From Pogonophryne albipinna (taxonomy: Eukaryota; Chordata; Actinopteri; Perciformes; Artedidraconidae): a stretch of 64,000 nt of DNA. The notes beneath the pieces were generated by a model that was given only the letters and a program-made list of their open reading frames with translations, was not told the origin of the DNA and searched no databases. Made by a program: the position numbers and the translations under genes. Positions within the stretch are counted from its first letter, which is position 1. Each line of letters starts with the position of its first letter. Below are positions 47,865 through 60,116 of the stretch, piece after piece. The stretch spans positions 425,256 through 489,255 of the forward strand of contig JAPTMU010000153.1 of the NCBI GenBank assembly GCA_028583405.1, given 5' to 3'.

Positions 47865-49188
47865 TTATGGCAAAGATAAAAGCTCGATAATCGCTGTCTC
47901 GTTGACCCCGTCGTGGCGAACGTTATCTGTTTCGTTGATTCCGTCGTGGCGAACGGTATCCGTCTCGTTGACCCAGTCGTGGCGACCGGTATCCGTCTCG
48001 TTGACCCAGTCGTGGCGAACGGTATCCGTCTCGTTGACCCAGTCGTGGCGAACGGTATCCATCTCGTTGACCCAGTCGTGGCGAACGTTATCAGTCTCGT
48101 TGATCCAGTCGTGGCGAACATTATCCGTCTCGTTGACCCAGTCGTTTCGAACGTTATCCGTCTCGTTGATCCAGTCGTGGCGAACGTTATCCGTCTCGTT
48201 GACCCAGTCGTGGCGAACGTTATCCGTCTCGTTGAACCCGTCGTGGCGAACGTTATCCGTCTCGTTGATCCCGTCGTGGCGAACGTTATCCGTCTCGTTG
48301 AACCAGTCGTGGCGAACTTTCTGGTGACGTGACGCCTCAGCTTCCACTTCGTTGGTCTCCAGTTGATCTGAAACAAATACCTTTCATTAAAAACTTTACA
48401 AAAATGTAATTAATTTTTGGTTCAAGACTCTGATCCTGTATTTTTTTTTTTGTGAAAAAAGGCCATTTCATCGTGACGTCTGTAGTCAACAGATTATAAA
48501 AGACTACAATTACCACGGCACCTTCCTCTAAAAGTCTAAAGTGACAGAGATGGGCAACCTTTTTTGAACCGCTCAATTACCCTTTAAGTTATCAAGTTAT
48601 ACAAGCCTTAACAAAACAGCTTTTGGTAATCTGTTGTAGTTTAATTTTAAATAAATCATTTTGAAAATGTTTTTAAAGTTACTAAAACTGTGAGGTAAAT
48701 TAAGTTAGGTGGCAATATTTCCCCTTTATACCTGTACTCGATTAAAATTGTTTTTAAAATGGCAAAGTACCTCAAAAGTGTTTTTAATATAGCATCTGTT
48801 GACTTTAACTTATCCGATGAAGATCAGTAAAAGAGAAAAGACATGACTCACCTTGGCCAGCGTCTCGCTCCAACATGGACTCCATCGACTGGAAAAGTTG
48901 AAAGGCTTTTTCTAAGGAGATCTCATTGGGAGACAGATCTGTAGGACACAGTATAATTAAAGGTTAGTGTCAGACAGAGAGAAGAAACACTGCATAAAAT
49001 CAAATGTTTTCAACTCTCAGTCTCCTCTGCAGCTTATATTCACCAGCTGGAAAACCAGAGACTGTGGACAGGAAACATGCTGTTAAATCAAACATTATTC
49101 ATTCATTTTCAACACAATTATCAAACAGGTAAATACCTCTGGCCAGACAAACAGTCAGCACACAGACGAGCATCCAAACAGCTGCCAT
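47865..49188 (-). CDS. Gene X copy 4: secreted 11-residue-repeat protein (213 aa), intact
   Basis: Exons 49137-49188, 48852-48938 and 47865-48367, giving 214 codons including the stop, with the same splice sites and phases. The first base change in exon 3 makes the junction codon GAT (D) instead of GTT (V). This is the shortest array, about 13 repeats, and it is rich in the variant with W for G (RHDWVNETD). The C-terminal AIIELLSLP and the downstream AATAAA are present. Confidence 0.74.
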
Positions 49189-49960
49189 CTCTGCAGTTTT
49201 CCAAGAGAGTGTTGCTTGAGCACCAGCCAGCTTTAAAGGAGGGAAACCTCCAGCAGCTGCTACTGATCAGCACTGATTGTCTCTCTGCACAGAGGAAAAC
49301 ACAATTTCTCTGAGATTAAACTCTGAGAATGAGGAGTTTTTCATGGAGCTTGTTGTACATTTATGATTAGTAGAGACCATCATTTTAAATTCACATTATG
49401 TTCAAATCAGTAAAAGAATATTGCATTTGAGAGGGTATAGCAACTACAACAAATAACAAGACCTCCCCCTGAAAAACAAAGATCTGTATTAACATTTTAT
49501 ATTGTTGCCTAAAAACAATTTCACACAAGGTAAAAACTCTGAAAAAGTTATAGTAAATATCCAAAAATATCCCTCCTCTTCAGAAAACAAAAAATTCAAT
49601 AACAACATTTTACAACCCCCTTCCCTAAACACATAATTTGTAGAAGAGAAGAAAACAGGGTTATTTGAAAGCCTTCTTCCAGTCATGCCTCACCTAAAAT
49701 ACCTGATTGCTCATGAAACTTGCATTTTTAAGACGTAACAATAATGATGCTACGAATAAACTAAAAATAAAATGCATAAAAATAATTCTTTATGAATTAT
49801 TTTTCTATTATTTTTCTATTATTATTCTTTATGAATTATTTTTCATTTTTTATGGGTATTTTTTCCTGTAGAGACACTTAGTGGTATAAATGAAATGGTG
49901 CGATTGTAGTGTTCCACAGACATGAAGTGAAAAATAAATGTCCTTTATCTTTCTTTCTAG

Positions 49961-50955
49961 GTCTCTACTGTAGTGGCTGGCTGAAAACAGACCCCACTGG
50001 TGTGATAGCGACCACTTTGAACAATAGTTTTGAAACGGTTCGATCCGTGCTGGAGGACATGGACTCTGGAACGTTGAACACATCGGCTGCGAAGCCGGGA
50101 TCACAAAGCATCAACGCTCTGCTGGAAAACAGAGGTTCCTACTGTCCCTTTAATTAATTTACACTGTGCTTCGATTAAAGTGGCCCTATGCTGCTCATTT
50201 TCAGGTGTTTATCGGTATGTAGTTTCTCTACTTTAAAGAGTCCTCTCCTGCTGATGTTCAGGTGTATATCAGTATGTAGTGTCTCTACTTTAAAGAGTCC
50301 TCTCCTGCTGATGTTCAGGTGTATTTCAGTATGTAGTGTCTCTACTTTAAAGAGTCCTCTCCTGCTGATGTTCAGGTGTATTTCAGTATGTAGTGTCTCT
50401 ACTTTAAAGAGTCCTCTCCTGCTGATGTTCAGGTGTATAGAGCTGTCCTGCCCCTTAGCCTAACACGTACAATGTGTTGGAGCGCTAGCCAATAGGAGCG
50501 TGAGTGTTTCATAGTGATGTGACTATGTTCTGGAAGTAAACAAAGGAGTCCAATGTTTTTGGGAACCAGGAACATAGCATGTATTTATCCCATAGGGCAA
50601 AAATGAGAGAATCTGATGGATAAAGTCAGATGTTATGCACTTAAGGACATTTTAGTCCTTAAAGGTCTTACTCTGTGTGTTTGGGCTACACACTATATAC
50701 TGATATTTATAAATAAATAAATGTGCTATATGCCTTAAAACATAATTTAAGATCTAATCCGATTCTGAGGCTCAGGGTTGATTTAGTAAATGCATGTTAC
50801 TGACTCTGATTTCGTGTCCTGCAGGAGTGAAACCAGTGACTTTCTCCGAGTGGGAGAAGATTGACAGTGAGGAAGTTCGGAGGGGGGCGGCGATCGGGAA
50901 AACTCGAGAAAAACTGCTGACTGTGGAGGAAATGCTACAGCTGGCTCGAAAATAA
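49961..50955 (+). pseudogene. fdxr: fdxr terminal-exon pair, unit 5
   Basis: Exons 49961-50134 and 50825-50955. Changes against the other copies include SFETV for SFDTV, GKTREK for GKPREK and LARK for LAGK at the end. Splice sites are intact; no upstream exons. Confidence 0.83.
50203..50441 (+). repeat. 57-bp minisatellite, unit 5
   Basis: About four copies, the shortest version. Confidence 0.95.
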
Positions 50956-51809
50956 CCTGAAGACAACATTTCATACCGTCCTGTCTGGGATCAATGACAG
51001 AAATTACATTAAATTATACGTAATAAAAGCTATTAGGTACTGCAGTTTACCCGTTAACGCTTTTAGTTTTCATTCAACTTCCAATCAATCCAAAGCACTG
51101 AAAAACTAAGTTTCCTGACGTGCCAACATTAAAGAAAATTCTCTATTAGATGCTATACATAATGAACTCCACTCTAATATAATGTATGTATTTTAAAAAG
51201 GTAAACTTCATTATTTGTCAACCCCAAATGTATAATTGGTTCGGTATTGAGTGAGAGTTACCGTTCAAATGTTTATTTCAGGGTATCTTTGCTCTAAAGA
51301 GCCCCTATTATGCTTTTTGTTGCTTACATAATACTGGACTCATTTCAAAAACTGTTTCCCCAAAAGACATGGGACACTGTTCAGGAAAAATACTGAAGTT
51401 TCTCTTTAGAAGAGTAATGACTGCTTGGGGACCAAATTATATTTTGCAAGTGTTTGCACTGAAACAGATATTTTATGAATAAATCATGATTTATATCCTT
51501 TCCGTCTTGAAGGAGCATTTCTTTCCGTTGCAATTTAAATATTTAGGTCTACGGACATTTTGTAAAAGAAAACCCTAAATACAGATTCTATAAGTTCTGT
51601 CCACTGGTCTAAAAGATGACATGTTATTGAACAAAAAGAATCCAAGTTTGACTAATGGATTAAAAAAACTGATGTTTTACCAGCAGTTCTATCACATTTG
51701 AATATTAACGACATTTTAAAGCAGAAATACACTAATAGTATAAGATACTCTAAAATCAAACGTTTTGATATTTGGAAAAGAAAACAGATTTATTAATGAA
51801 AGTTTTATT

Positions 51810-53052
51810 TTATGGCAAAGATAAAAGCTCAATAATCGCTGTCTCGTTGACCCCGTCGTGGCGAACGTTATCCGTCCCGTTGACCCCGTCGTGGCGAACG
51901 TTATCCGTCTCGTTGACCCAGTCGTTTCGAACGTTATCCGTCTCGTTCATCCCGTCATGGCGAACGTTATCCGTCCCGTTGACCCCGTCGTGGCGAACGG
52001 TATCCGTCTCGTTGATCCCGTCGTGGCGAACGGTATCCGTCTCGTTGATCCCGTCGTGGCGAACGGTATCCGTCTCGTTGATCCCCTCGTGGCGAACGGT
52101 ATCCGTCTCGTTGATCCCGTCGTGGCGAACGGTATCCGTCTCGTTGATCCCGTCGTGGCGAACGGTATCCGTCTCGTTGACACCGTCGTGGCGAACGTTA
52201 TCCGTCTCGTTGACACCGTCGTGGCGAACGTTATCCGTCTCGTTGACCCCGTCCTGACGAACGTTATCCGTCTCGTTGATCCCGTCGTGGCGAATGTTAT
52301 CCGTCTCGTTGATCCCTTCGTGGCGAACGTTATCCGTCTCGTTGATCCAGTCGTGGCGAACGTTATCCGTCTCGTTGATCCCGTCGTGGCGAACGTTATC
52401 CGTCTCGTTGATCCAGTCGTGGCAAACTTTCTGGTGACGTGACGCCTCAGCTTCCACTTCGTTGGTCTCCAGTTGAACTGAAACAAATACCTTTCATTAA
52501 AAACTTTACAGAAATGTAATTAATTTTTGCTTCAAGACTTTGATCCTGTATTTATTTATTTTTGTTGAAAAAAAGGCCATTTCATCCTGACGTCTGTAGT
52601 CAACAGATTATAAAAGACTACAATTACCACGGCACCTTCCTCTAAAAGTCTAAAGTGACAGAGATGGGCAACCTTTTTTGAACCGCTCAATTACCCTTTA
52701 AGTTATCAAGTTATACAAGCCTTAACAAAACAGCTTTTGGTAATCTGTTGTAGTTTAATTTTAAATAAATCATTTTGAAAATGTTTTAAAAGTTACTAAA
52801 ACTGTGAGGTAAATTAAGTTAGGTGGCAATATTTCCCCTTTATACCTGTACTCGATTACAATTGTTTTTAAAATGGCAAAGTACCTCAAAAGTGTTTTTA
52901 ATATAGCATCTGTTGACTTTAACTTATCCCATGAAGATCAGTAAAAGAGAAAAGACATGACTCACCTTGGCCAGCGTCTCGCTCCAACATGGACTCCATC
53001 GACTGGAAAAGTTGAAAGCTTTTTTCTAAGGAGATCTCATTGGGAGACAGAT
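51810..53052 (-). pseudogene. Gene X copy 5, signal-peptide exon deleted
   Basis: Exon 3 (51810-52477, about 18 repeats, frame open, ends AIIELLSLP) and exon 2 (52966-53052) are intact and phase-compatible. Exon 1 and its promoter are missing: about 130 bases beyond exon 2 the unit jumps from 'accagagactgtg' straight into fdxr exon sequence at about 53180. It therefore lacks a start codon and signal peptide unless another first exon is used. Confidence 0.75.
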
Positions 53053-55187
53053 CTGTAGGACACAGTATAATTAAAGGTTAGTGTCAGACAGAGAGAAGAA
53101 ACACTGCATAAAATCAAATGTTTTCAACTCTCAGTCTCCTCTGCAGCTTATATTCACCAGCTGGAAAACCAGAGACTGTGGTGGCTGGCTGAAAACAGAC
53201 CCCACTGGTGTGATAGCGACCACTTTGAACAATAGTTTTGACACGGTTCGATCCGTGCTGGAGGACATGGACTCTGGAATGTTGAACACATTGGCTGCAA
53301 AGCCGGGATCACAAAGCATCAACGCTCTGCTGGAAAACAGAGGTTCCTGCTGTGCCTTTAATTAATTTACACTGTGCTTCGATTAAAGCGGCCCTATTCT
53401 CCTAATTTTCAGGTGTTTATCGTTATGTAGTTTCTCTACTTTAAAGAGTCCTCTCCTGCTGATGTTCAGGTGTATATCAGTATGTAGTGTCTCTACTTTA
53501 AAGAGTCCTCTCCTGCTGATGTTCAGGTGTATATCAGTGTGTAGTGTCTCTACTTTAAAGAGTCCTCTCCTGCTGATGTTCAGGTGTATATCAGTATGTA
53601 GTGTCTCTACTTTAAAGAGTCCTCTCCTGCTGATGTTCAGGTGTATTTCAGTATGTAGTGTCTCTACTTCAAAGAGTGCTCTCCTGCTGATGTTCAGGTG
53701 TATATCAGTATGTAGTGTCTCTACTTTAAAGAGTCCTCTCCTGCTGATGCTCAGGTGTATATCAGTATGTAGTGTCTCTACTTTAAAGAGTCCTCTCCTG
53801 CTGATGTTCAGGTGTATATCAGTATGTAGTGTCTCTACTTTAAAGAGTCCTCTCCTGCTGATATTCAGGTGTATATCAGTATGTAGTGTCTCTACTTTAA
53901 AGAGTCCTCTCCCGCTGATGTTCAGGTGTATATCAGGATGTATTGTCTCTAAAGAGTCCTCTCCCGCTGATGTTCAGGTGTATATCAGTATGTAGTGTCT
54001 CTCAGAGATGTTCACAAGTCTTTTTTTGCAAGTCCAAGTCAAGTCTCAAGTCTTTGGTCACGAGTCCAAGTCAAGTCTCAAGTCTTTGTGGGGTGAGACT
54101 TGATCAAGTCTCGAGTCTTTGGTCACGAGTCCAAGTCAAGTCTCAAGTCTCTAAAAAATAAAAGTCTCATGTCTCTTCTGGTTGTAATAAGCCTTCTATT
54201 GTCTGCTGCTATCCAGTCTGTTAAGAATACTGCACAGCTATATCTAAGAAATTCAAAGCATTTACTGTATTATTATCACTCCTATATCTATTAGCATACA
54301 GTATCCGTACTGATTAGTTGTTTGTTATATGATCACTTTAAACAGGCTATTGCAATGCAATATGAGGAAAAACATCACACTTTAGCTAAATGCAAACAAC
54401 TTATAAGCAAAACACTTCAGAATCAGAAATCAGTATCACAAATACTTTATTAATCCCCCGCAGGGAAACTGTGTTAAAAGTAAACATTTGTTCTGTGCCA
54501 TTTGCAACTAAAAAACTATTGCTGCAATATTATCTGAAATATACTGAACTGGTGATATTAAAACATGACCTGTTCCAAAAGAGATATCTACCATTAACAC
54601 CATTTACCAGCCAAATGCTGGTAAATCATCAAGTGGCTGGTACTGTATGTTGCACGCACCAGCCAAAAATAACAATGGCAATCTATTGAGTGGCTGGTAA
54701 AATTTCAACATTCACTAGGCTAGCCATTTGGCCAGTGGACAAAAATGTAAAAATTTGACCTCTGCAACCGTATTGTTTAATTACACTGGGTCTCTAATTA
54801 CATCTTATAAGTCTACTATAAATAAACATATTCCTCTATCCTCTCACTCAAACCCAGTGTAATGGTAACCTGATAAACCTGTAACATTAACGTTACGTGG
54901 TCAACAATAAACCTGTAACCTGCCTATAAACCAACAGATGTATTTATGTATGTAACTATGTATTTTTCTACGTTTAACGTTAGCCAGTAGATGGTGGCAG
55001 CGGAACGTAATGATTAACGTTACCGACCTTTTTTATGTCATGTCAAGTGTTGGATGTGAACGCCACTCAACGCAAACAAGTGTGACAAGCAAACATTCAC
55101 TCATCTTTTCAAATATTCAGTTACAAAGCTAGTAGCAAGCTAAGTTAACATTACATAGCTGATGCTGAGCTAAACATGTTTGCTAAC

Positions 55188-55398
55188 CGTCCATATGCGT
55201 TAATGTGACTGACCTCTCCGGGTGAGTTTTCAAGTGCCTGATGAAATTTGACGTTGTTGCACCAGCATCCTTGATTTTAATATTGCAGACTTTGCAGTGT
55301 GCGCTCCTTTTGTTGGTGCCGCCGGAGTTTTGTTCGAAGTTTTTATAGTTGAACCTAATTACAAGCGGTACAGCTGCAGGTGTGCCGCCGGTCGCCAT
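55188..55398 (-). CDS. BED zinc-finger first exon of hAT transposase (remnant)
   Basis: Starts ATG at 55398 (MATGGTPAAVPLVIRFNYK) and contains a C2-H2 BED-type finger: CKVCNIKI, then FIRHLKTH. An AG|GTCAGT donor follows THPE, so this looks like the first exon of a hAT transposase. The catalytic part is not found in the element, so the copy is probably non-autonomous. Confidence 0.65.
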
Positions 55399-55419
55399 GG
55401 TGTTACCATGATGTTAATG

Positions 55420-55714
55420 TTAAATGTGGGGTAGGTAAGTTTGAGAAACCGGCTCGAGATACACTTTTTGTTATATTCCATGGAATGCTCTTAACATCCC
55501 GATAGCCGGCCCGGCTAAAGTAACTGGATGGCCTACCTGCCTGTCAGCCTCCCATCGGGGCACAAACTTATCTCGTGCCCTCATTGGTCATGTGCGCGTT
55601 CGTGTGTGTTGGAGGAGGGGCTCTGTGAGGAAGTGGCAGATTTTCTCCGGTTGTGTATTTTCAAATTCTAGCGATCTCGAGCCGGTTTCTCAAACTTACC
55701 TACCCCACCTTTAA
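55420..55714. mobile_element. Nested inverted-repeat element
   Basis: Bounded by GTGGGGTAGGTAAGTTTGAG and its inverse, both continuing into AAACCGGCTCGAGAT, so the arms are over 30 bp long. The outer bases TTAAATG/CCTTTAA are imperfect. It lies just upstream of the BED exon. Confidence 0.7.
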
Positions 55715-57911
55715 TACGCCAAAAATAGAAAACACAATGATTGTTCACGAGTCCCAAAACACGAGTCCAAGTCGAGTCCGAAGTCTTTTGAGCAGGAGTC
55801 CAAGTCAAGTCTGAAGTCTCTGTGTGTGCGACTTAAGTGCGACTCGAGTCCGAGTCACAAACTCGAGTCCCCATCTCTGGTGTCTCTACTTTAAAGAGTC
55901 CTCTCCCGCTGATGTTCAGGTGTATATCAGTATGTAGTGTCTCTACTTTAAAGAGTCCTCTCCTGCTGATGTTCAGGTGTATATCAGTATGTAGTGTCTC
56001 TACTTTAAAGAGTCCTCTCCTGCTGATGTTCAGGTGTATATCAGTATGTAGTGTCTCTAAAGAGTCCTCTCCTGCTGATGTTCAGGTGTATATCAGTATG
56101 TAGTGTCTCTACTTTAAAGAGTCCTCTCCAGCTGATGTTCAGGTGTATATCAGTATGTAGTGTCTCTACTTTAAAGAGTCCTCTCCTGCTGATGTTCAGG
56201 TGTATTTCAGTATGTAGTGTCTCTACTTCAAAGAGTCCTCTCCTGCTGATGTTCAGGTGTATATCAGTATGTAGTGTCTCTAAAGAGTCCTCTCCTGCTG
56301 ATGTTCAGGTGTATATCAGTATGTAGTGTCTCTACTTTAAAGAGTCCTCTCCTGCTGATGCTCAGGTGTATATCAGTATGTAGTGTCTCTACTTTAAAGA
56401 GTCCTCTCCTGCTGATGTTCAGGTGTATATCAGTATGTAGTGTCTCTACTTTAAAGAGTCCTCTCCTGCTGATATTCAGGTGTATATCAGTATGTAGTGT
56501 CTCTACTTTAAAGAGTCCTCTCCTGCTGATGTTCAGGTGTATAGAGCTGTCCTGCCCCTTAGCCTAACACGTACAATGTGTTGGAGCGCTAGCCAATAGG
56601 AGCGTGAGTGTTTCATAGTGATGTGACTATGTTCTGGAAGTAAACAAAGGAGTCCAATGTTTTTGGGAACCAGGAACATAGCATGTATTTATCCCATAGG
56701 GCAAAAATGAGAGAATCTGATGGATAAAGTCAGATGTTATGCACTTAAGGACATTTTAGTCCTTAAAGGTCTTACTGTGTGTTTGGGCTACACACATATA
56801 CTGATATTTAGAAATAAATAAATGTGCTATATGCCTTAAAACATAATTTAAGATCTAATCCGATTCCGAGGCTCAGGGTTAATTTAGTAAATGCATGTTA
56901 CTGACTCTGATTTCGTGTCCTGCAGGAGTGAAACCAGTGACTTTCTCCGAGTGGGAGAAGATTGACAGTGAGGAAGTTAGGAGGGGGGCGGCGATCGGGA
57001 AACCCCGAGAAAAACTGCTGACTGTGGAGGAAATGCTACAGCTGGCTGGAAAATAACCTGAAGACGACAACATTTCATACCGTCCTGTCTGGGATCAATG
57101 ACAGAAATAATGACATTAAATTATACGTAATAAAAGCTATTAGGTACTGCAGTTTACCCGTTAAAGCTTTTAGTTTTCGTTCAACGTCCAATCAATCCAA
57201 AGCACTGAAAAACTAAGTTTCCTGAGGTGCCAACATTAAAGACAATTCTCTATTAGATGCTATACATAATGAACTCCACTCTAATTTATGTATTTTAAAA
57301 CGGTAAACTTCATTATTTTTCAACCCCAAATGTATAATTGGTTCAGTATTGAGTGAGAGTTACCGTTCAAATGTTTATTTCAGGGTGTCTTTGCTCTAAA
57401 GAGCCCCTATTATGCTTTTTGTTGCTTACATAATACTGGACTCATTTCAAAAACTGTTTCCCCAAAAGACATGGGACACTGTTCAGGAAAAATACTGAAG
57501 TTTCTCTTTAGAAGAGTAATGACTGCTTGGGGACCAAATTATATTTTGCAAGTGTTTGCACTGAAACAGATATTTTATGAATAAATCATGATTTATATCC
57601 TTTCCGTCTTGAAGGAGCATTTCTTTCCGTTGCATTTTAAATATTTAGGTCTACGGACATTTTGTAAAAGAAAACCCTAAATACAGATTCTATAAGTTCT
57701 GTCCACTGGTCTAAAAGATGACATGTTATTGAACAAAAATAATCCAAGTTTGACTAATGGATTAAAAAAACTGATGTTTTACCAGCAGTTCTATCACATT
57801 TGAATATTAAGGACATTTTAAAGCAGAAATACACTAATAGTATAAGATACTCTAAAATCAAACGTTTTGATATTTGGAAAAGAAAACAGATTTATTAATG
57901 AAAGTTTTATT

Positions 57912-59907
57912 TTATGGCAAAGATAAAAGCTCGATAATCGCTGTCTCGTTGACCCCGTCATGGCGAACGTTATCCGTCTCGTTGATCCCGTCGTGGCGAA
58001 CGTTATCCGTCTCGTTGACCCAGTCGTTTCGAACGTTATCCGTCTCGTTGACCCTGTCGTGGCGAACATTATCCGTCTCGTTGACCCAGTCGTTTCAAAC
58101 GTTATCCGTCTCGTTGACGCAGTCGTTTCGAACGTTATCCGTCTCGTTGATCCCTGTCGTGGCGAACGGTATCCGTCTCGTTGATCCCGTCGTGGCGAAC
58201 GGTATCCGTCTCGTTGACCCAGTCGTTTCGAACCTTATCCGTCTCGTTGATCCCATCATGGCGACCGGTATCCGTCTCGTTGACCCAATCGTGGCGACCG
58301 GTATCCGTCTCGTTGACCCAGTAGTTTTGAACGTTATCCGTCTCGTTGACCCCGTCGTGGCGAACGTTATCCCTCTCGTTGACCCCGTCGTGGCGAACGT
58401 TATCCGTCTCGTTGACCCCGTCGTGGCGAACGTTATCCGTCTCGTTGACCCCGTCGTGGCGAACGTTATCCGTCTCGTTGACCCCGTCGTGGCGAACGTT
58501 ATGAGTCTCGTTGACCCCGTCGTGGCGAACGTTATGCGTCTCGTTGACCCCGTCGTGGCGAATGTTATACGTCTCGTTGACCCCGTCGTGGCGAACGTTA
58601 TCCGTCTCGTTTACCCCGTCGTTTAGAACGTTATCGTCTCGTTGACCCCGTCGTGGCGAACGTTATCCGTCTCGTTGATCCAGTCGTGGCGAATGTTATC
58701 CGTCTCGTTGACCCATTCGTTTCGTACGTTATCCGTCTCATTGAACCCGTCGTGGCGAACGTTATCGTCTCGTTGACCCCGTCGTGGCGAACGTTATCCG
58801 TCTCGTTGAGCCAGTCGTGGCGAATGTTATCCGTCTCGTTGACCCCGTCGTGGCGAACGTTATCCGTCTCGTTGACCCCGTCGTGGCGAACGTTATCCGT
58901 CTCGTTGACCCCGTCCTGGCGAACGTTATCCGTCTCGTTGATCCCGTCGTGGCGAACGTTATCCGTCTCTTTGATCCCGTCGTGGCGAACGTTCTCCATC
59001 TCGTTGATCCGGTCGTGGCGAACGTTCTCCGTCTTGTTGATCCAGTCGTGGCGAACTTTCTGGTGACGTGACGCCTCAGCTTCCACTTCGTTGGTCTCCA
59101 GTTGAACTGAAACAAATATCTTTCGTTAAAAACTTTACAGAAATGTAATTAATTTGTGCTTCAAGACTCTGATCCTGTATTATTATTTTTTATGAAAAAA
59201 GGCCATTTCATCGTGACGTCTGTAGTCAACAGATTATAAAAGACTACAATTACCACGGCACCTTCCTCTAAAAGTCTAAAGTGACAGAGATGGGCAACCT
59301 TTTTTGATCCGCTCAATTACCCTTTAAGTTATCAAGTTATACAAGCCTTAACAAAACAGCTTTTGGTAATCTGTTGTAGATTAATTTTAAATAAATCATT
59401 TTGAAAATGCTTTTAAAGTTACTAAAACTGTGAGGTAAATTAAGTTAGGTGGCAATATTTCCCCTTTATACCTGTACTCGATTACAATTGTTTTTAAAAT
59501 GGCAAAGTACCTCAAAAGTGTTTTTAATATAGCATCTGTTGACTTTAACTTATCCCATGAAGATCAGTAAAAGAGAAAAGACATGACTCACCTTGGCCAG
59601 CGTCTCGCTCCAACATGGACTCCATCGACTGGAAAAGTTTAAAGGCTTTTTTTAAGGAGATCTCATTGGCAGACAGATCTGTAGGACACAGTATAATTAA
59701 AGGTTAGTGTGAGACAGAGAGAAGAAACACTGCATAAAATCTCCTCTGCAGCTTATATTCACCATCTGGAAAACCAGAGACTGTGGACAGGAAACATGCT
59801 GTTAAATCAAACATTATTCCTTCATCTTCAACACAATTATCAAACAGGTAAATACCTCTGGCCAGACAAACAGTCAGCACACAGACGAGCATCCAAACAG
59901 CTGCCAT
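57912..59907 (-). pseudogene. Gene X copy 6, frameshifted in the repeat exon
   Basis: Exons 59856-59907 (signal peptide), 59592-59678 and 57912-59106. The last is 1195 bases, one short of the phase seen in intact copies. Two units have lost one base (gttatcgtctcg near 58630 and 58763 in place of gttatccgtctcg), and one base is added near 58150 (gatccctgtcg). Translation shifts at the first deletion into a TGSTRRITFAT repeat and stops at 58631-58633, giving about 204 residues without the C-terminal tail. Confidence 0.75.
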
Positions 59908-60116
59908 CTCTGCAGTTTTCCAAGAGAGTGTTGCCTGAGCACCAGCCAGCTTTAAAGGAGGGAAACCTCCAGCAGCTGCTACTGATCAGCACTGATTGTC
60001 TCTCTGCACAGAGGAAAACACCATTTCTCTGAGATTAAACTCTGAGAATGAGGAGTTTTTCATGGAGCTTGTTGTGCATTTATGATTAGTAGAGACCATC
60101 ATTTTAAATTCACATT

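Larger units (their letters stand above)
54003..55879. mobile_element. hAT element with BED-finger exon
   Basis: Starts CAGAGATGTTCAC and ends CCCCATCTCTG, with perfect 8-bp duplications gtgtctct at 53995-54002 and 55880-55887. Subterminal 'agtccaagtcaagtctcaag' repeats occur at both ends in opposite orientation. Inside are a nested inverted-repeat element (55420-55714) and one transposase-like exon (55183-55398). Confidence 0.87.
53405..56544 (+). repeat. 57-bp minisatellite, unit 6, split by a hAT element
   Basis: About ten copies on the left (53405-54002) and eleven to twelve on the right (55880-56544) of the hAT. A shortened unit lacking 'actttaaag'-type bases (tgtctctaaagagtcc) occurs near 53945, 56050 and 56275. 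Confidence 0.93.
53180..57056 (+). pseudogene. fdxr: fdxr terminal-exon pair, unit 6, acceptor lost
   Basis: The penultimate exon begins inside its own sequence (gtggctggctgaaaacag) at the deletion junction of unit 5/6 and ends at 53342, so the splice acceptor and first residues are gone. The last exon is 56926-57056 and ends LAGK-TAA. The intron carries the minisatellite and a hAT insertion. Confidence 0.82.
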
